Source: Lysobacteraceae bacterium | GTDB lineage: Bacteria; Pseudomonadota; Gammaproteobacteria; Xanthomonadales; Xanthomonadaceae | Assembly: GCA_004297225.1 (NCBI GenBank) | Contig: SCUI01000011.1 | Location: forward strand, 78,992-142,991 | DNA length: 64,000 bases | Reading direction: 5' to 3' | In this document: one piece after another, positions 40,598 to 49,454 of the stretch | How positions within the stretch are numbered: position 1 is the stretch's first letter | Layout: every line of letters starts with the position of its first letter | The notes under the pieces: model-generated | Databases searched by the model: none | The model's input: the letters and a program-made list of their open reading frames with translations, nothing else | What the model was told of the DNA's origin: nothing | Program-made: the position numbers and the translations under genes

Positions 40598-40960
40598 CTA
40601 GTGCTTGCGGCGGGCCTTGGCGCCCTGCGCCTCGGTCATCTCGACCTGCAGGGTGAAGCTGCGCTGCTCGTCCGGCCATAGCGCGCCGACGCCGATCACC
40701 TGGCGGTTCACTTCCTCGCCGCGCTCGTTGCGGATCGACAGCACCATCGAGTATTCGAACGGCAGGTCGCCGGCCGGTGCCGCGAGCGTGCCCTCGATCA
40801 TCAGGGGCACGACGCGGGTCTTCTCGCGCTGCATGGACGCCTCGTCGTACCGCAGGTGGCCCCGGCAGGCGGGGCACACGGTTGCGGTCTCGAGGATGGT
40901 CGCCTTGCAGTGGGGACAGGCGCGGGTCGCGCCCGCGGTCCCCGGGCGCGGGTTGCTCAT
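40598..40960 (-). CDS. Zinc-ribbon protein, unknown function
   Basis: A 120-residue cytoplasmic protein. The N-terminus holds a Cys4 zinc ribbon (CPHCKATILETATVCPAC, residues about 15-32); the rest is a beta-rich domain (VVPLMIEGTLAAPAGDLPFEY, QVIGVGALWPDEQRSFTLQVEM) without a known name. It overlaps the bactofilin gene by 4 bp, suggesting the two act together. Confidence 0.75.
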   Translation of the reverse strand: MSNPRPGTAGATRACPHCKATILETATVCPACRGHLRYDEASMQREKTRVVPLMIEGTLAAPAGDLPFEYSMVLSIRNERGEEVNRQVIGVGALWPDEQRSFTLQVEMTEAQGAKARRKH

Positions 40961-41460
40961 GACGCGGAGAAGCTCTCCGACGACTTGGCACCCTTGTCTT
41001 CCCAGCCGAAGTCGGCCTGGCCGCGCATGCGCGCGCCGCTGGCCACGGTCATGGTGCCGGCCTTGACGTCGCCGGTGAGCACGCCGCCCTGCTGCAGTTC
41101 GACTTGCTGGGCGCCCTCGATGTTGCCCTCGAGCTCGCCGGCGATGATCACGCGCTTGGCGCGCACGCCGCCGGTGAGCTTGGCGCCCGGCTCGATGGTC
41201 AGGTCGCCCTGGACGTTGACGTCGCCCTTGAACTTGCCGGCGATGCGGACGTTGCCGGCGCCTTCGATCTTGCCCTCGATGGTGAGGTCGGCGGCGATCA
41301 GCGATTCCTTCGCGGGCAGGCCCTGCGCGCGCGGCGCCGAAGCCAGGGTCGGACCCGGGGTCGGGTCGGCGGCCGGCGGCGGGTCGCGGAACGGCGGCAG
41401 GTCGGATGCGAACGGCCCGGTATCCTTCTTGGCCGCGGTTTTCTGGTCGAAGATCGCCAT
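40957..41460 (-). CDS. Bactofilin (polymer-forming cytoskeletal protein)
   Basis: A 167-residue protein: a proline-rich unstructured N-terminus to about residue 50, then the right-handed beta-helix core with repeated hydrophobic/Gly turns (LTIEGKIEGAGNVRIAGKFK, LEGNIEGAQQVELQQGG, VTLTGDV-like repeats) and a short polar tail. Bactofilins form filaments that place cell-wall or surface machinery. The overlap with the zinc-ribbon gene is 4 bp. Confidence 0.92.
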   Translation of the reverse strand: MAIFDQKTAAKKDTGPFASDLPPFRDPPPAADPTPGPTLASAPRAQGLPAKESLIAADLTIEGKIEGAGNVRIAGKFKGDVNVQGDLTIEPGAKLTGGVRAKRVIIAGELEGNIEGAQQVELQQGGVLTGDVKAGTMTVASGARMRGQADFGWEDKGAKSSESFSAS

Positions 41461-41553
41461 GGTGCTTGCCCTCTGCGGGGTTATGGATGGAACACGTGTC
41501 CCGGAGCGATCGAGCCTAGCACGGTGCCGCGGGGGCGGCGCTGTGACCGCGTG

Positions 41554-43164
41554 CTACATCCGGAACACGCCGTAGCGGGGCGCGTCCGCCACCGGCGCGT
41601 TCAGCGCGGCGGAAATCCCCAGGCCGAGGACGCGGCGGGTATCGGCCGGATCGATGATGCCGTCGTCCCACAGCCGCGCGGTCGCGTACCAGGGGCTGCC
41701 CTGGGTTTCGTACTGCTCGCGGATCGGCGCCTTGAACGCGTCCTCCTCGCCGGCGCTCCACTGGCCGCCGCGCGCCTCGATGCCGTCGCGCCTCACCGTC
41801 GCCAGCACGCTGGCCGCCTGTTCGCCGCCCATCACGCTGATCCGCGCGTTCGGCCACATCCACAGGAAGCGGCCGCCGTAGGCGCGCCCGTTCATCGCGT
41901 AGTTCCCGGCGCCGAAGCTGCCGCCGATGACCACGGTGAACTTGGGCACGTGCGAGCACGCGACCGCGGTGACCATCTTGGCGCCGTCGCGGGCGATGCC
42001 CGAGTGTTCGTACTTCTTGCCGACCATGAAGCCGGTGATGTTCTGCAGGAACACCAGCGGGATGCCGCGCTGGTTGCACAGCTCGATGAAGTGCGTGCCC
42101 TTGAGCGCGCTCTCGGAGAACAGGATGCCGTTGTTGGCGACGATCCCGACCGGGTAACCGTGCAGGTGCGCGAAGCCGGTGACCAGGGTCTTGCCGTAGC
42201 GCGCCTTGAACTCCTGCAGCTCGCTGCCGTCGGTGATGCGGGCGATCACCTCGCGGATGTCGAACGGACGCCGCGGGTCCTTCGGCACGATGCCGTACAG
42301 CTCCTCGGCCGGGTGCAGCGGCTCGCGCACTTCGCGGGTGGCCAGCGGCAGCTGCTTGCGCCGGTTGAAGTTGCCGACGATGTCGCGGGCGATCTGCAGC
42401 GCGTGGCGGTCGTCCTCGGCGAAGTGGTCGGCGACGCCGGAGATCGCGGTGTGTACGTCGGCGCCGCCCAGGGTTTCGGCATCCACCACTTCGCCGGTGG
42501 CCGCCTTCACCAGCGGCGGGCCGCCAAGGAAGATCGTGCCCTGTTCCTTGACGATGACCGATTCGTCGCTCATCGCCGGCACGTATGCGCCGCCGGCGGT
42601 GCACGAGCCCATCACCACCGCGACCTGCGGGATGTTCTCCGCGCTCATCCGCGCCTGGTTGTAGAAGATCCTGCCGAAGTGCTCCTTGTCCGGGAACACC
42701 TCGTCCTGCAGCGGCAGGAACGCGCCGCCGGAGTCGACGAGGTAGACGCACGGCAACCGGTTCTCGTACGCGATTTCCTGCGCGCGCAGGTGCTTTTTCA
42801 CCGTCATCGGGAAGTAGGTGCCGCCCTTGACGGTGGCGTCGTTGGCGACCACCACGACTTCCTGGCCCATCACCCGGCCGATGCCGCAGACGATGCCGGC
42901 GGCGGGTGCCTGGCCGTCGTACATGTCTTCGGCGGCGAGCGGGGCGATCTCCAGGAACGGCGAGCCGGGGTCGAGCAGGGCGGCGATGCGGTCGCGCACC
43001 AGCAGCTTGCCGCGTGCCTCGTGCTTGTCGCGCGCCTTCTGCCCGCCGCCGTCGGCGGCGCGGGCCAGGCGCCGGTCCAGCTCGGCGACCAGGGTGCGGT
43101 GGTAGTCGGCGTTGTCGCGGAATTCCTGCGACCGCGGATCGAGCTTCGAAGTAATGGCGGGCAT
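41554..43164 (-). CDS. liuB: Methylcrotonyl-CoA carboxylase, beta (carboxyltransferase) subunit
   Basis: A 536-residue acyl-CoA carboxyltransferase with two crotonase-like halves. [20 protein letters not shown] and [17 protein letters not shown] lie in the N-half; [19 protein letters not shown] in the C-half, forming the oxyanion holes for biotin and acyl-CoA. It partners LiuD encoded 4.4 kb away; the pair is usually adjacent, and here bactofilin, zinc-ribbon, FTR1 and the GxxExxY unit lie between. Confidence 0.95.
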   Translation of the reverse strand: MPAITSKLDPRSQEFRDNADYHRTLVAELDRRLARAADGGGQKARDKHEARGKLLVRDRIAALLDPGSPFLEIAPLAAEDMYDGQAPAAGIVCGIGRVMGQEVVVVANDATVKGGTYFPMTVKKHLRAQEIAYENRLPCVYLVDSGGAFLPLQDEVFPDKEHFGRIFYNQARMSAENIPQVAVVMGSCTAGGAYVPAMSDESVIVKEQGTIFLGGPPLVKAATGEVVDAETLGGADVHTAISGVADHFAEDDRHALQIARDIVGNFNRRKQLPLATREVREPLHPAEELYGIVPKDPRRPFDIREVIARITDGSELQEFKARYGKTLVTGFAHLHGYPVGIVANNGILFSESALKGTHFIELCNQRGIPLVFLQNITGFMVGKKYEHSGIARDGAKMVTAVACSHVPKFTVVIGGSFGAGNYAMNGRAYGGRFLWMWPNARISVMGGEQAASVLATVRRDGIEARGGQWSAGEEDAFKAPIREQYETQGSPWYATARLWDDGIIDPADTRRVLGLGISAALNAPVADAPRYGVFRM

Positions 43165-43185
43165 CCGCCGATTGTATTGAAAAGA

Positions 43186-43213
43186 AAAGGCCCGCCGGAG
43201 GGCGGGCCTTTTG
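43186..43213 (-). terminator. Rho-independent terminator
   Basis: On the minus strand a stem AAAAGGCCCGCC / GGCGGGCCTTTT with loop CTCC is followed by CTTTTC. It lies 23 bases after the stop of the first Ala-rich lipoprotein gene, separating it from liuB. Confidence 0.85.
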
Positions 43214-43235
43214 GTGTCGCGTTGGAGCGCGTGGA

Positions 43236-43571
43236 TCAGTCGTTCTCGCCGTCGATGGCGACGTCGGCTTCCTGCGCGGCTTCCTGGGTCTCGTCGGCAG
43301 CCTGGTCGGCGGCGGCGGAGACTTCCGCGGCGGCTTCCTGGGTGTTGCCGGCGACTTCGCTCACGGCCTCGCCAGTGGCGGCGGCGGCGGCTTCGGCGCC
43401 CTGCTCGACCATCGCGCCGGTGGCTTCGACGGCGTCGGCGGCGGCGGCGCCGGCCTGGTCGGCGGCGGCGGAAGCCTCAGCGGCCTCCTGCTGGGCGGCG
43501 GGGGTCTCGTTCTTGCAGGCCGACAGCGCCAGCACGGCGGCGGCGGCGAGCACGAAAAGCTTGGTGTTCAT
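43236..43571 (-). CDS. Alanine-rich small lipoprotein A
   Basis: A 111-residue protein with a lipoprotein signal ([15 protein letters not shown], Cys 19) and a mature part almost wholly of Ala, Glu, Asp, Gln, with heptad-like spacing ([20 protein letters not shown]) suggesting a long helix. Most likely an outer- or inner-membrane anchored periplasmic helix, perhaps Lpp-like in shape but not in sequence. It is preceded by a terminator and followed by one, so it is a single-gene unit. Paralogous in design with the next gene upstream. Confidence 0.75.
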   Translation of the reverse strand: MNTKLFVLAAAAVLALSACKNETPAAQQEAAEASAAADQAGAAAADAVEATGAMVEQGAEAAAAATGEAVSEVAGNTQEAAAEVSAAADQAADETQEAAQEADVAIDGEND

Positions 43572-43612
43572 TGGGCAATCTCCATTGCAGGGTTGGACAG
43601 GGACTTGGAAAG

Positions 43613-43645
43613 GGAAAAGCCGCCGTTTGGGCGGCGGCTTTCCCG
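43613..43645 (-). terminator. Rho-independent terminator
   Basis: On the minus strand a stem AAAGCCGCCG / CGGCGGCTTT with a CCCAAA loop is followed by TCCCTTT. It lies 22 bases after the second Ala-rich lipoprotein gene. Confidence 0.8.
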
Positions 43646-43667
43646 TTTTGCAGACAACTGGGACCGA

Positions 43668-44045
43668 TTACTGGCCGTCGTTGTTGGTCGGCGCGTCGGC
43701 GGAAGCAGCGGCTTCCTCGGCGGCGTCCTGGGCCTGCTCGGCGGCGTCGGCAGCGTTCTCGGCGGCATCGGCGGCGTCATCGGCGTCGCCCATGGTGCCG
43801 GCGGCACCGGCGGCGTCGGCCGAGGTGCTGGCAGCGTCGGCAGCGGCGGCGGCGGCGTCGGCAGAAGCCTGCGCGGCGTCGGCGGCAGCCATGTCGCCGG
43901 TCATCGCGGCGTTGTCGGCGGCCTGCTGGGCCTCGGTGGCGGCATCGGCCGCTTCGGCGGCCGAGTCAGCGGCCTGCTCCTGGTTGGTGCACGCAGCCAG
44001 GGCCAGGCCCATGGCAATGGCGAGCAGCGCCTTGTTGATGGTCAT
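43668..44045 (-). CDS. Alanine-rich small lipoprotein B
   Basis: A 125-residue lipoprotein (signal ALLAIAMGLALAAC, Cys at about residue 19). The mature part is Ala/Asp-rich with repeated AADAA-type triplets and a polar end PTNNDGQ. The start is MTINKALL at 44045; an upstream ATG at 44087 would precede the signal peptide by 14 residues and is rejected. It has its own promoter-like sequence and terminator. Function unknown; the tandem copies with similar design suggest duplication followed by repeat expansion. Confidence 0.75.
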   Translation of the reverse strand: MTINKALLAIAMGLALAACTNQEQAADSAAEAADAATEAQQAADNAAMTGDMAAADAAQASADAAAAAADAASTSADAAGAAGTMGDADDAADAAENAADAAEQAQDAAEEAAASADAPTNNDGQ

Positions 44046-44100
44046 GATCGGTTTTTCCTCGTCTTGTGAGTGTTTGGCAACGCGCAACTGCGCGCCTTTA

Positions 44101-44130
44101 ACATGATGACAAGCCCGTGTCGCCTGTCAA
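44101..44130 (-). promoter_or_regulatory. Promoter-like sequence for lipoprotein B
   Basis: On the minus strand a perfect TTGACA (44130-44125) is followed 18 bases later by TCATGT. The -10 is poor, so the call rests on the -35 and on its position 55-85 bases before the gene. Confidence 0.4.
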
Positions 44131-44171
44131 GCGGGGGAGCGTGAAAAATTTGGTTAAAGGCCTTTAACGCT

Positions 44172-45347
44172 TCACGCCATCTCGACGGCGACCGCGGTCG
44201 CCTCGCCGCCGCCGATGCACAGGGAGGCCACGCCACGCTTGCCGCCACGGGCCTGCAGGGCATGCAGCAGGGTCACCAGCAGGCGCGCGCCGCTGGCGCC
44301 GATCGGGTGGCCCAGGGCGACCGCGCCGCCGTTGACGTTGAGCTTGTCGTGGGGGATGCCGAGGTCGGTCATCGGTGCCATGGCCACGCAGGAGAAGGCT
44401 TCGTTGATCTCGAACAGGTCGACGTCGCCGACCTGCCAGCCGGCCTTGGCCATGACCGCCTTGAGCGCGGAGACCGGGGCGGTGGTGAACCACTCCGGGG
44501 CCTGGGAGTGGGTGGCGTGGGCAACGATCCGCGCCAGTGGCTTCAGGCCGCGGCGCTTCGCTTCCTCGGCCGACATCAGCACCGCGGCGGCGGCGCCGTC
44601 GGAAATCTTGGACGAGGAGGCGGCCGTCAGCACGCCCTCCTTGCCGAACGCCGGACGCAGGCCGGGGATCTTCGACGGGTCGATCTTGCCCGGCTCCTCG
44701 TCGGTGTCGGCGACCACCTCGCCCTTGCGGGTCTTGACCGTCACCGGGACGATCTCGGCCTTGAACGCACCGGAAGTCACCGCTTCCTGCGCGCGACGCA
44801 CGCTTTCGGCCGAGTAGGCGTCGAGCTTGGCGCGGTCGTAGTCGTACTTGGCGCAGGCAATGTCGCCGAACACGCCCATCGCCTTGCCGTCGTAGGGATT
44901 GGTCAGGCCGTCCCAGGCCATGTGGTCGAGGAACTCGGTGCTGCCGTAGCGGATGCCGGTGCGCGAACCGTTGAGCAGGTGCGGCGCGTTGGTCATCGAC
45001 TCCATGCCGCCGGCGACGACCACGGTGGCCGAGCCGGCCTTGATCGCGTCGTGCGCCAGCATCACCGCCTTCATGCCCGAACCGCAGACCTTGTTGACCG
45101 TGGTGCAGCCGGCCGCGGCCGGGATGCCGGCACCCAGCGACGCCTGGCGCGCGGGTGCCTGGCCCAGGCCCGCCGGCAACACGCAGCCCATGATCACCTC
45201 GTCCACCTGGTCGGCGGCGAGGCCGGCGTGCTCGAGCGCGCCGCGGATCGCGGCGCTGCCCAGCGTCGGCGTCGGCACGCCGGTGAACTGGCCGAGGAAG
45301 GAACCGATGGCGGTGCGCTTGGCGCCGACGATGACGATGTCGTTCAT
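44172..45347 (-). CDS. Acetyl-CoA acetyltransferase (thiolase)
   Basis: A 391-residue thiolase. The nucleophilic Cys is in NKVCGSGMKAV, the His in GHPIGASGARLL and the second Cys in LCIGGGEATA. In this setting it could consume acetoacetyl-CoA from leucine breakdown or 2-methylacetoacetyl-CoA from isoleucine. The start MNDIVIVGAKRTAIG at 45347 is the family N-terminus; a 10-codon upstream extension reads through the REP-derived region. Confidence 0.93.
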   Translation of the reverse strand: MNDIVIVGAKRTAIGSFLGQFTGVPTPTLGSAAIRGALEHAGLAADQVDEVIMGCVLPAGLGQAPARQASLGAGIPAAAGCTTVNKVCGSGMKAVMLAHDAIKAGSATVVVAGGMESMTNAPHLLNGSRTGIRYGSTEFLDHMAWDGLTNPYDGKAMGVFGDIACAKYDYDRAKLDAYSAESVRRAQEAVTSGAFKAEIVPVTVKTRKGEVVADTDEEPGKIDPSKIPGLRPAFGKEGVLTAASSSKISDGAAAAVLMSAEEAKRRGLKPLARIVAHATHSQAPEWFTTAPVSALKAVMAKAGWQVGDVDLFEINEAFSCVAMAPMTDLGIPHDKLNVNGGAVALGHPIGASGARLLVTLLHALQARGGKRGVASLCIGGGEATAVAVEMA

Positions 45348-45365
45348 GGGGGACTCCGGTGATGA

Positions 45366-45390
45366 GTAGCCGACCATGGGTCGGCTCTAC
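45366..45390. repeat. GTAG-type REP palindrome (SMAG-like)
   Basis: A 25-bp palindrome beginning GTAGCCGACC and ending GGTCGGCTCTAC; it bears the terminal GTAG tag seen in Stenotrophomonas/Xanthomonas REPs. Its CTA triplet supplies the TAG stop codon of the isovaleryl-CoA dehydrogenase gene. Confidence 0.75.
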
Positions 45391-46547
45391 GGTTTGTTCT
45401 CGAACAGTTCGCGCCCGATCAGCATGCGCCGGATCTCGTTGGTGCCGGCGCCGATGGCGTAGAGCTTGGCGTCGCGCAGGATGCGGCCGGTGTCGAACTC
45501 GTTGATGTAGCCGTTGCCGCCCAGCGCCTGGATTGCCTCCAGCGCGACCGCCACCGCCGATTCGCTGGCGTGCAGCAGGCACGAGGCCGCGTCCACGCGC
45601 GACTTGTGCCCGGCGTCGTAATCGCGGGCCACCTGGTAGGCGAACGCGCGGCTGGACTGCAGCGCCGTGTACATGTCGGCGATCTTGGCCTGCATCAGCT
45701 CGAAGCAGCCGATCGGCTGGTCGAACTGCCGGCGCTCGCGCACGTAGGGCAGGGCGGTGTCGAGCGCGGCCTGCATCAGGCCTAGCGGGCCGCCGCTGAG
45801 CACCAGGCGTTCGGTGTTCAAACCGGACATCAGCACCTTGACGCCCTGGTTCACTTCACCCAGCACGTTTTCGGCGGGGATCGCGCAATCCTCGAACACC
45901 AGCTCGCAGGTGTTGGAGCCGCGCATGCCGAGCTTGTCCAGCTTCTGCGCGGTGGAAAACCCCTTCATGCCCTTTTCGACGATGAAGGCGGTCATGCAGC
46001 GGCTGCCGGCGTCCTTGCCCGCAGTGCGCATGTAGACGATCAGCACATCGGCCTCGGGGCCGTTGGTGATCCACATCTTGTTGCCGTTGGCGATCCAGCT
46101 GCCGTCGGCGCGTTGTTCGGCGCGGCAGGCCATCGAGCCGACCACGTCCGAACCGGCGCCCGGCTCGCTCATCGCCAGCGCGCCCTTCCATTCGCCGCTG
46201 CACAGCTTCGGCAGGTACTTCGCGCGCTGCGCCTCGTTGCCGTTGGCGTAAAGGTTGTTGACGCACAGGTTGGAATGCGCGCCGTAGCTCAGGCCGACCG
46301 AACCCGAGGCGCGGGAGATTTCCTCCATCGCCACCAGGTGCGCGAGGTAGCCCATCGCGCTGCCGCCATGTTCCTCGGCGACCGTCAGCCCCAGCAGGCC
46401 CATCTCGCCCAGCTTGGGCCACAGGTCCTGCGGAAACGCGTTGTCGTGGTCGATGCGTTGCGCGCGCGGCGCTATTTCGGCCTGCGCGAAGCGGTGCACC
46501 GCCTCGCGCAGGGCGTCGATGTCCTCACCCAGCGGGAAGGGACGCAT
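45387..46547 (-). CDS. liuA: Isovaleryl-CoA dehydrogenase
   Basis: A 386-residue FAD acyl-CoA dehydrogenase. The two family signatures are [15 protein letters not shown] and [27 protein letters not shown] with the FAD segment [14 protein letters not shown] completes the C-terminus. Isovaleryl type is inferred from the leucine gene set and from close likeness of the N-terminal region [14 protein letters not shown]. The stop codon lies within a REP palindrome. Confidence 0.93.
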   Translation of the reverse strand: MRPFPLGEDIDALREAVHRFAQAEIAPRAQRIDHDNAFPQDLWPKLGEMGLLGLTVAEEHGGSAMGYLAHLVAMEEISRASGSVGLSYGAHSNLCVNNLYANGNEAQRAKYLPKLCSGEWKGALAMSEPGAGSDVVGSMACRAEQRADGSWIANGNKMWITNGPEADVLIVYMRTAGKDAGSRCMTAFIVEKGMKGFSTAQKLDKLGMRGSNTCELVFEDCAIPAENVLGEVNQGVKVLMSGLNTERLVLSGGPLGLMQAALDTALPYVRERRQFDQPIGCFELMQAKIADMYTALQSSRAFAYQVARDYDAGHKSRVDAASCLLHASESAVAVALEAIQALGGNGYINEFDTGRILRDAKLYAIGAGTNEIRRMLIGRELFENKP

Positions 46548-46556
46548 CAGTACCTC

Positions 46557-47657
46557 TTAGTGGCCACGGATCCGGCCCTGGAAGCGCGGCTTGGCGCGGC
46601 CCAGCGGCAGCTTCAGCTTGCCCATGATCGCAATGCGTTCTTCGGCCATGCGGTCGGCGGCCTTGTAGGTCGGGATGCCGTCGCGCTCGGAGATCTCGTA
46701 GATGCGGGTGAGGTTGTGGTAGATCGTGCGCATCATCCGCATTGCGCGCTCGCGGTTGTAACCGGTGATCTCCAGCGCCACGTTCATCACGCCGCCCGCG
46801 TTGACCGCGTAGTCCGGCGCGTAGAGGATGCCGCGCTTGGCCACTTCGTCGCCGACCGCGTTGGTGGACAGCTGGTTGTTGGCCGAGCCGCAGATGACCT
46901 TGAACTTGAACCGCGGCAGGGTCTGCTCGTTGACGGTACCGCCCAGCGCGCACGGCGAGTACACGTCGGCGTTGACGTCGTAGATCTCGTCCGGGGCCAC
47001 GGCCTCGGCGCCGAACTCGGTGACCGCGCGCTCGACCAGCGACTTGTTGATGTCGGTGACGAACATCTTGGCGCCGCGCTCGCGCAGCAGCTTCACGTAC
47101 TCCATGCCGACATGGCCCAGGCCCTGGATGGCGTAGCTGTACTTGCCCACTTCCTCGTCGCCGAACTTCTTCTGCAGCGTGGCCATCAGCCCCTGCAGCG
47201 CGCCGTAGGCGGTGAACGGCGAGGGATCGCCCGAGCCGCCGTGGACCTGGTGCACGCCGGTGACGTACTCGGTCTCCTTGAACACGTATTCCATGTCGTT
47301 GACGTCGATGCCGACGTCCTCGGCGGTGATGTAGCGGCCGCCCAGCGACTCGACGAACTGGCCGAACGCGCGGAACAGCGCCTCGGACTTGTCGGTGGAG
47401 GGATCGCCGATGATCACGGCCTTGCCGCCGCCGATGTCGAGGCCGGCCACGGCGTTCTTGTAGGTCATGCCGCGCGACAGGCGCAGCACGTCGTTCAGCG
47501 CCTCGTCCTCGCTCTTGTACGGCCACATGCGGGTGCCGCCGAGCGCCGGGCCGAGCACCGTGTTGTGGATCGCGATGATGGCCTTCAGGCCCGCATCCTT
47601 GTTGTGGCAGAAGACAACCTGCTCGTGGCCGAAGGTATCCAGGGTCTCGAAAATCAT
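46557..47657 (-). CDS. Leucine (branched-chain) dehydrogenase
   Basis: A 366-residue member of the Glu/Leu/Phe/Val dehydrogenase family. Substrate motifs ALGGTRMWPYKSEDEAL and YKNAVAGLDIGGGKAV (catalytic Lys) and the NAD-binding IQGLGHVGMEYVKLL are clear. It deaminates leucine and its relatives to 2-oxo acids and so feeds the following liu genes. It ends 10 bases before liuA, and is probably first of the transcript. On the opposite strand a long antisense frame is a GC artefact. Confidence 0.92.
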   Translation of the reverse strand: MIFETLDTFGHEQVVFCHNKDAGLKAIIAIHNTVLGPALGGTRMWPYKSEDEALNDVLRLSRGMTYKNAVAGLDIGGGKAVIIGDPSTDKSEALFRAFGQFVESLGGRYITAEDVGIDVNDMEYVFKETEYVTGVHQVHGGSGDPSPFTAYGALQGLMATLQKKFGDEEVGKYSYAIQGLGHVGMEYVKLLRERGAKMFVTDINKSLVERAVTEFGAEAVAPDEIYDVNADVYSPCALGGTVNEQTLPRFKFKVICGSANNQLSTNAVGDEVAKRGILYAPDYAVNAGGVMNVALEITGYNRERAMRMMRTIYHNLTRIYEISERDGIPTYKAADRMAEERIAIMGKLKLPLGRAKPRFQGRIRGH

Positions 47658-47861
47658 CGCGTGCTCCAGCGCTGGCAGCCGATCCCCGACGGGGCGGGGC
47701 GACGCCAGCTTTACGGTTAAGTCGTTGAATCGACGGGGGTTGCTGGCAAGCCGGGCGCCTGGGTCCGGGTTGCAGGGGCTACATTTTACGCGGGTCCGCC
47801 GGCAAAAGCCCGTGGCCACGGTGGACGCTATGCTGTGCGCATCCGCACTGCCGTCCCCCCG

Positions 47862-49427
47862 ATGCCCACTCCCCAGTCCCTGCAACGCTGGCAAGCCGCC
47901 GAGCGGCAACTCCAGCAGGGCCAGCACGAGCTGGCCGCCCGCGCCTACCGCACCCTGGCCCTGGAGCCGGAGCTCGCGCCGCTGGCGCACCTGCGCCTGT
48001 CGCTGATCGCCCAGGGACGCGGCCATTACCGCGACGCCGTGGACGAGGCCGTCGTCGCCCACGCGACCCGGGTGGAAGACCCCGACCTGCTGGAAATGGT
48101 GGCCAAGCGCCTGTTCCGGCTGGGCGAACTGGAGCCGGCGGTGGCGATCGCCACGTCGGCCACGATGCTCCGGAGCAACAGCGCGGGCAGCCTGGCCGAG
48201 CTGGGCAAGATGCTGTCCTTCCACATGTTCCCCGAGCAGGCGCTGCGCCTGTTCGACGGCGCGCGCGCGTTGGGCCTGGATTCGCCGGGGCTGCGCTATT
48301 ACATCGGCCTGAACCGCCACTACGCCGGCGACGACGACGGCGCCCGCCAGGCCCTGGAAAGCTGCCTGCGACAGGACCCGCACTCGGCCAACGCGCTGTG
48401 GACGCTGGCCCGGATCGGCCTGCCGCCGGGCGACGGCATCGACCGGGTCGACCGCATCCGCGAAGCGCTGGCTCGGCTGCCCGAGGACCACCGCGATCGC
48501 GCGATGCTGCAGTACGCACTGTTCACCGAGCTGGATCGCCGCGATGACATCCCCGCCGCCTGGGCCGCGCTCGAGGCCGGCATGCACGCCCGCCACGCGG
48601 TCCTGCAATTCGATCCGGCCGGCGAGGAAGCCCTGTTCGATTTCCTCGGCACCCTGGGCGCGGCGGAGCAGCCGGGCTTCGAGGGCGACGGGCCGCGGCC
48701 GGTGTTCATCGTCGGCCTGCCGCGCTCGGGCACCACGCTGCTGGAGCGCGTGCTCGGCAACCATCCGGACATCGCCGACGCGGGCGAGCTGACCGACCTC
48801 CTGCGGCAGCTGCGCTACTGCGCGGACCTGGATGGCGACCGCATCGTCGACCTCGCGCTCGCGCGCAAGGCCGAGCAGGCCGTGGACTGGGCCGAGCTCG
48901 GGCGCCGCTATCTCTCGCACACGCAATGGCGGGCGCGCGGCAAGGCGGTGTACACCGACAAGCTGCCGCCCAACTTCATGCACCTGGCCTACATCGCGCG
49001 TGCGCTGCCGCAGGCGCGGATCCTGCACATGGTGCGCGGGCCGCTCGACACCTGCTTCTCCAACATCAAGACGCTGTTCGCCGGCGCCTACCCGCCCAGC
49101 CACGACCAGGCGCAGATGGCCGGCCACTACCGCCGTTACCGCGCGTTGATGGCGCGCTGGCACGCCGCGTTCCCGGGCAGGATCCTGGACGTGCGCTACG
49201 ACGAACTGGTGCAGGAACCCGAGCGGGTCAGCGCCGAGGTGCTGGAGTTCATCGGCCTGCCGCAGGCACCGGGCATGTCGCGGATCGAAGCACGCGAGGG
49301 CATCGTCGCCACGCCGAGCAGCAGCCAGGTGCGCGAGGGAATCCAGGACCGTTACATCGGCCAGTGGCGACGCTATGGCGCGTACCTGGACGTGTTGAAG
49401 GACAAGCTGGGCGCGCTGGCCTACTGA
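47862..49427 (+). CDS. TPR-sulfotransferase fusion
   Basis: The 521-residue protein has an N-terminal half of TPR-like helices (ERQLQQGQHELAARAYRTLA, and later repeats to about residue 240) and a C-terminal sulfotransferase domain with the PAPS loop VFIVGLPRSGTTLLERVL near residue 285, and later LHMVRGPLDTCFS for 3'-phosphate. It probably transfers sulfate to a protein or cell-surface group; acceptor unknown. The start is ATG 47862; a 9-codon longer frame exists. Confidence 0.88.
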   Translation: MPTPQSLQRWQAAERQLQQGQHELAARAYRTLALEPELAPLAHLRLSLIAQGRGHYRDAVDEAVVAHATRVEDPDLLEMVAKRLFRLGELEPAVAIATSATMLRSNSAGSLAELGKMLSFHMFPEQALRLFDGARALGLDSPGLRYYIGLNRHYAGDDDGARQALESCLRQDPHSANALWTLARIGLPPGDGIDRVDRIREALARLPEDHRDRAMLQYALFTELDRRDDIPAAWAALEAGMHARHAVLQFDPAGEEALFDFLGTLGAAEQPGFEGDGPRPVFIVGLPRSGTTLLERVLGNHPDIADAGELTDLLRQLRYCADLDGDRIVDLALARKAEQAVDWAELGRRYLSHTQWRARGKAVYTDKLPPNFMHLAYIARALPQARILHMVRGPLDTCFSNIKTLFAGAYPPSHDQAQMAGHYRRYRALMARWHAAFPGRILDVRYDELVQEPERVSAEVLEFIGLPQAPGMSRIEAREGIVATPSSSQVREGIQDRYIGQWRRYGAYLDVLKDKLGALAY

Positions 49428-49454
49428 TCCGGGTCGCGGCGCTACAATCGGTGG

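Noticed and set aside
44153..44168. Perfect 16-bp palindrome GTTAAAGGCCTTTAAC after the thiolase gene
   Set aside because: Too short and without a T-run to be called a terminator, and no regulator is linked to it; could be chance.
49428..49454. Cobalamin riboswitch before icmF
   Set aside because: The gap is only 27 bases, and no B12-box is visible upstream.
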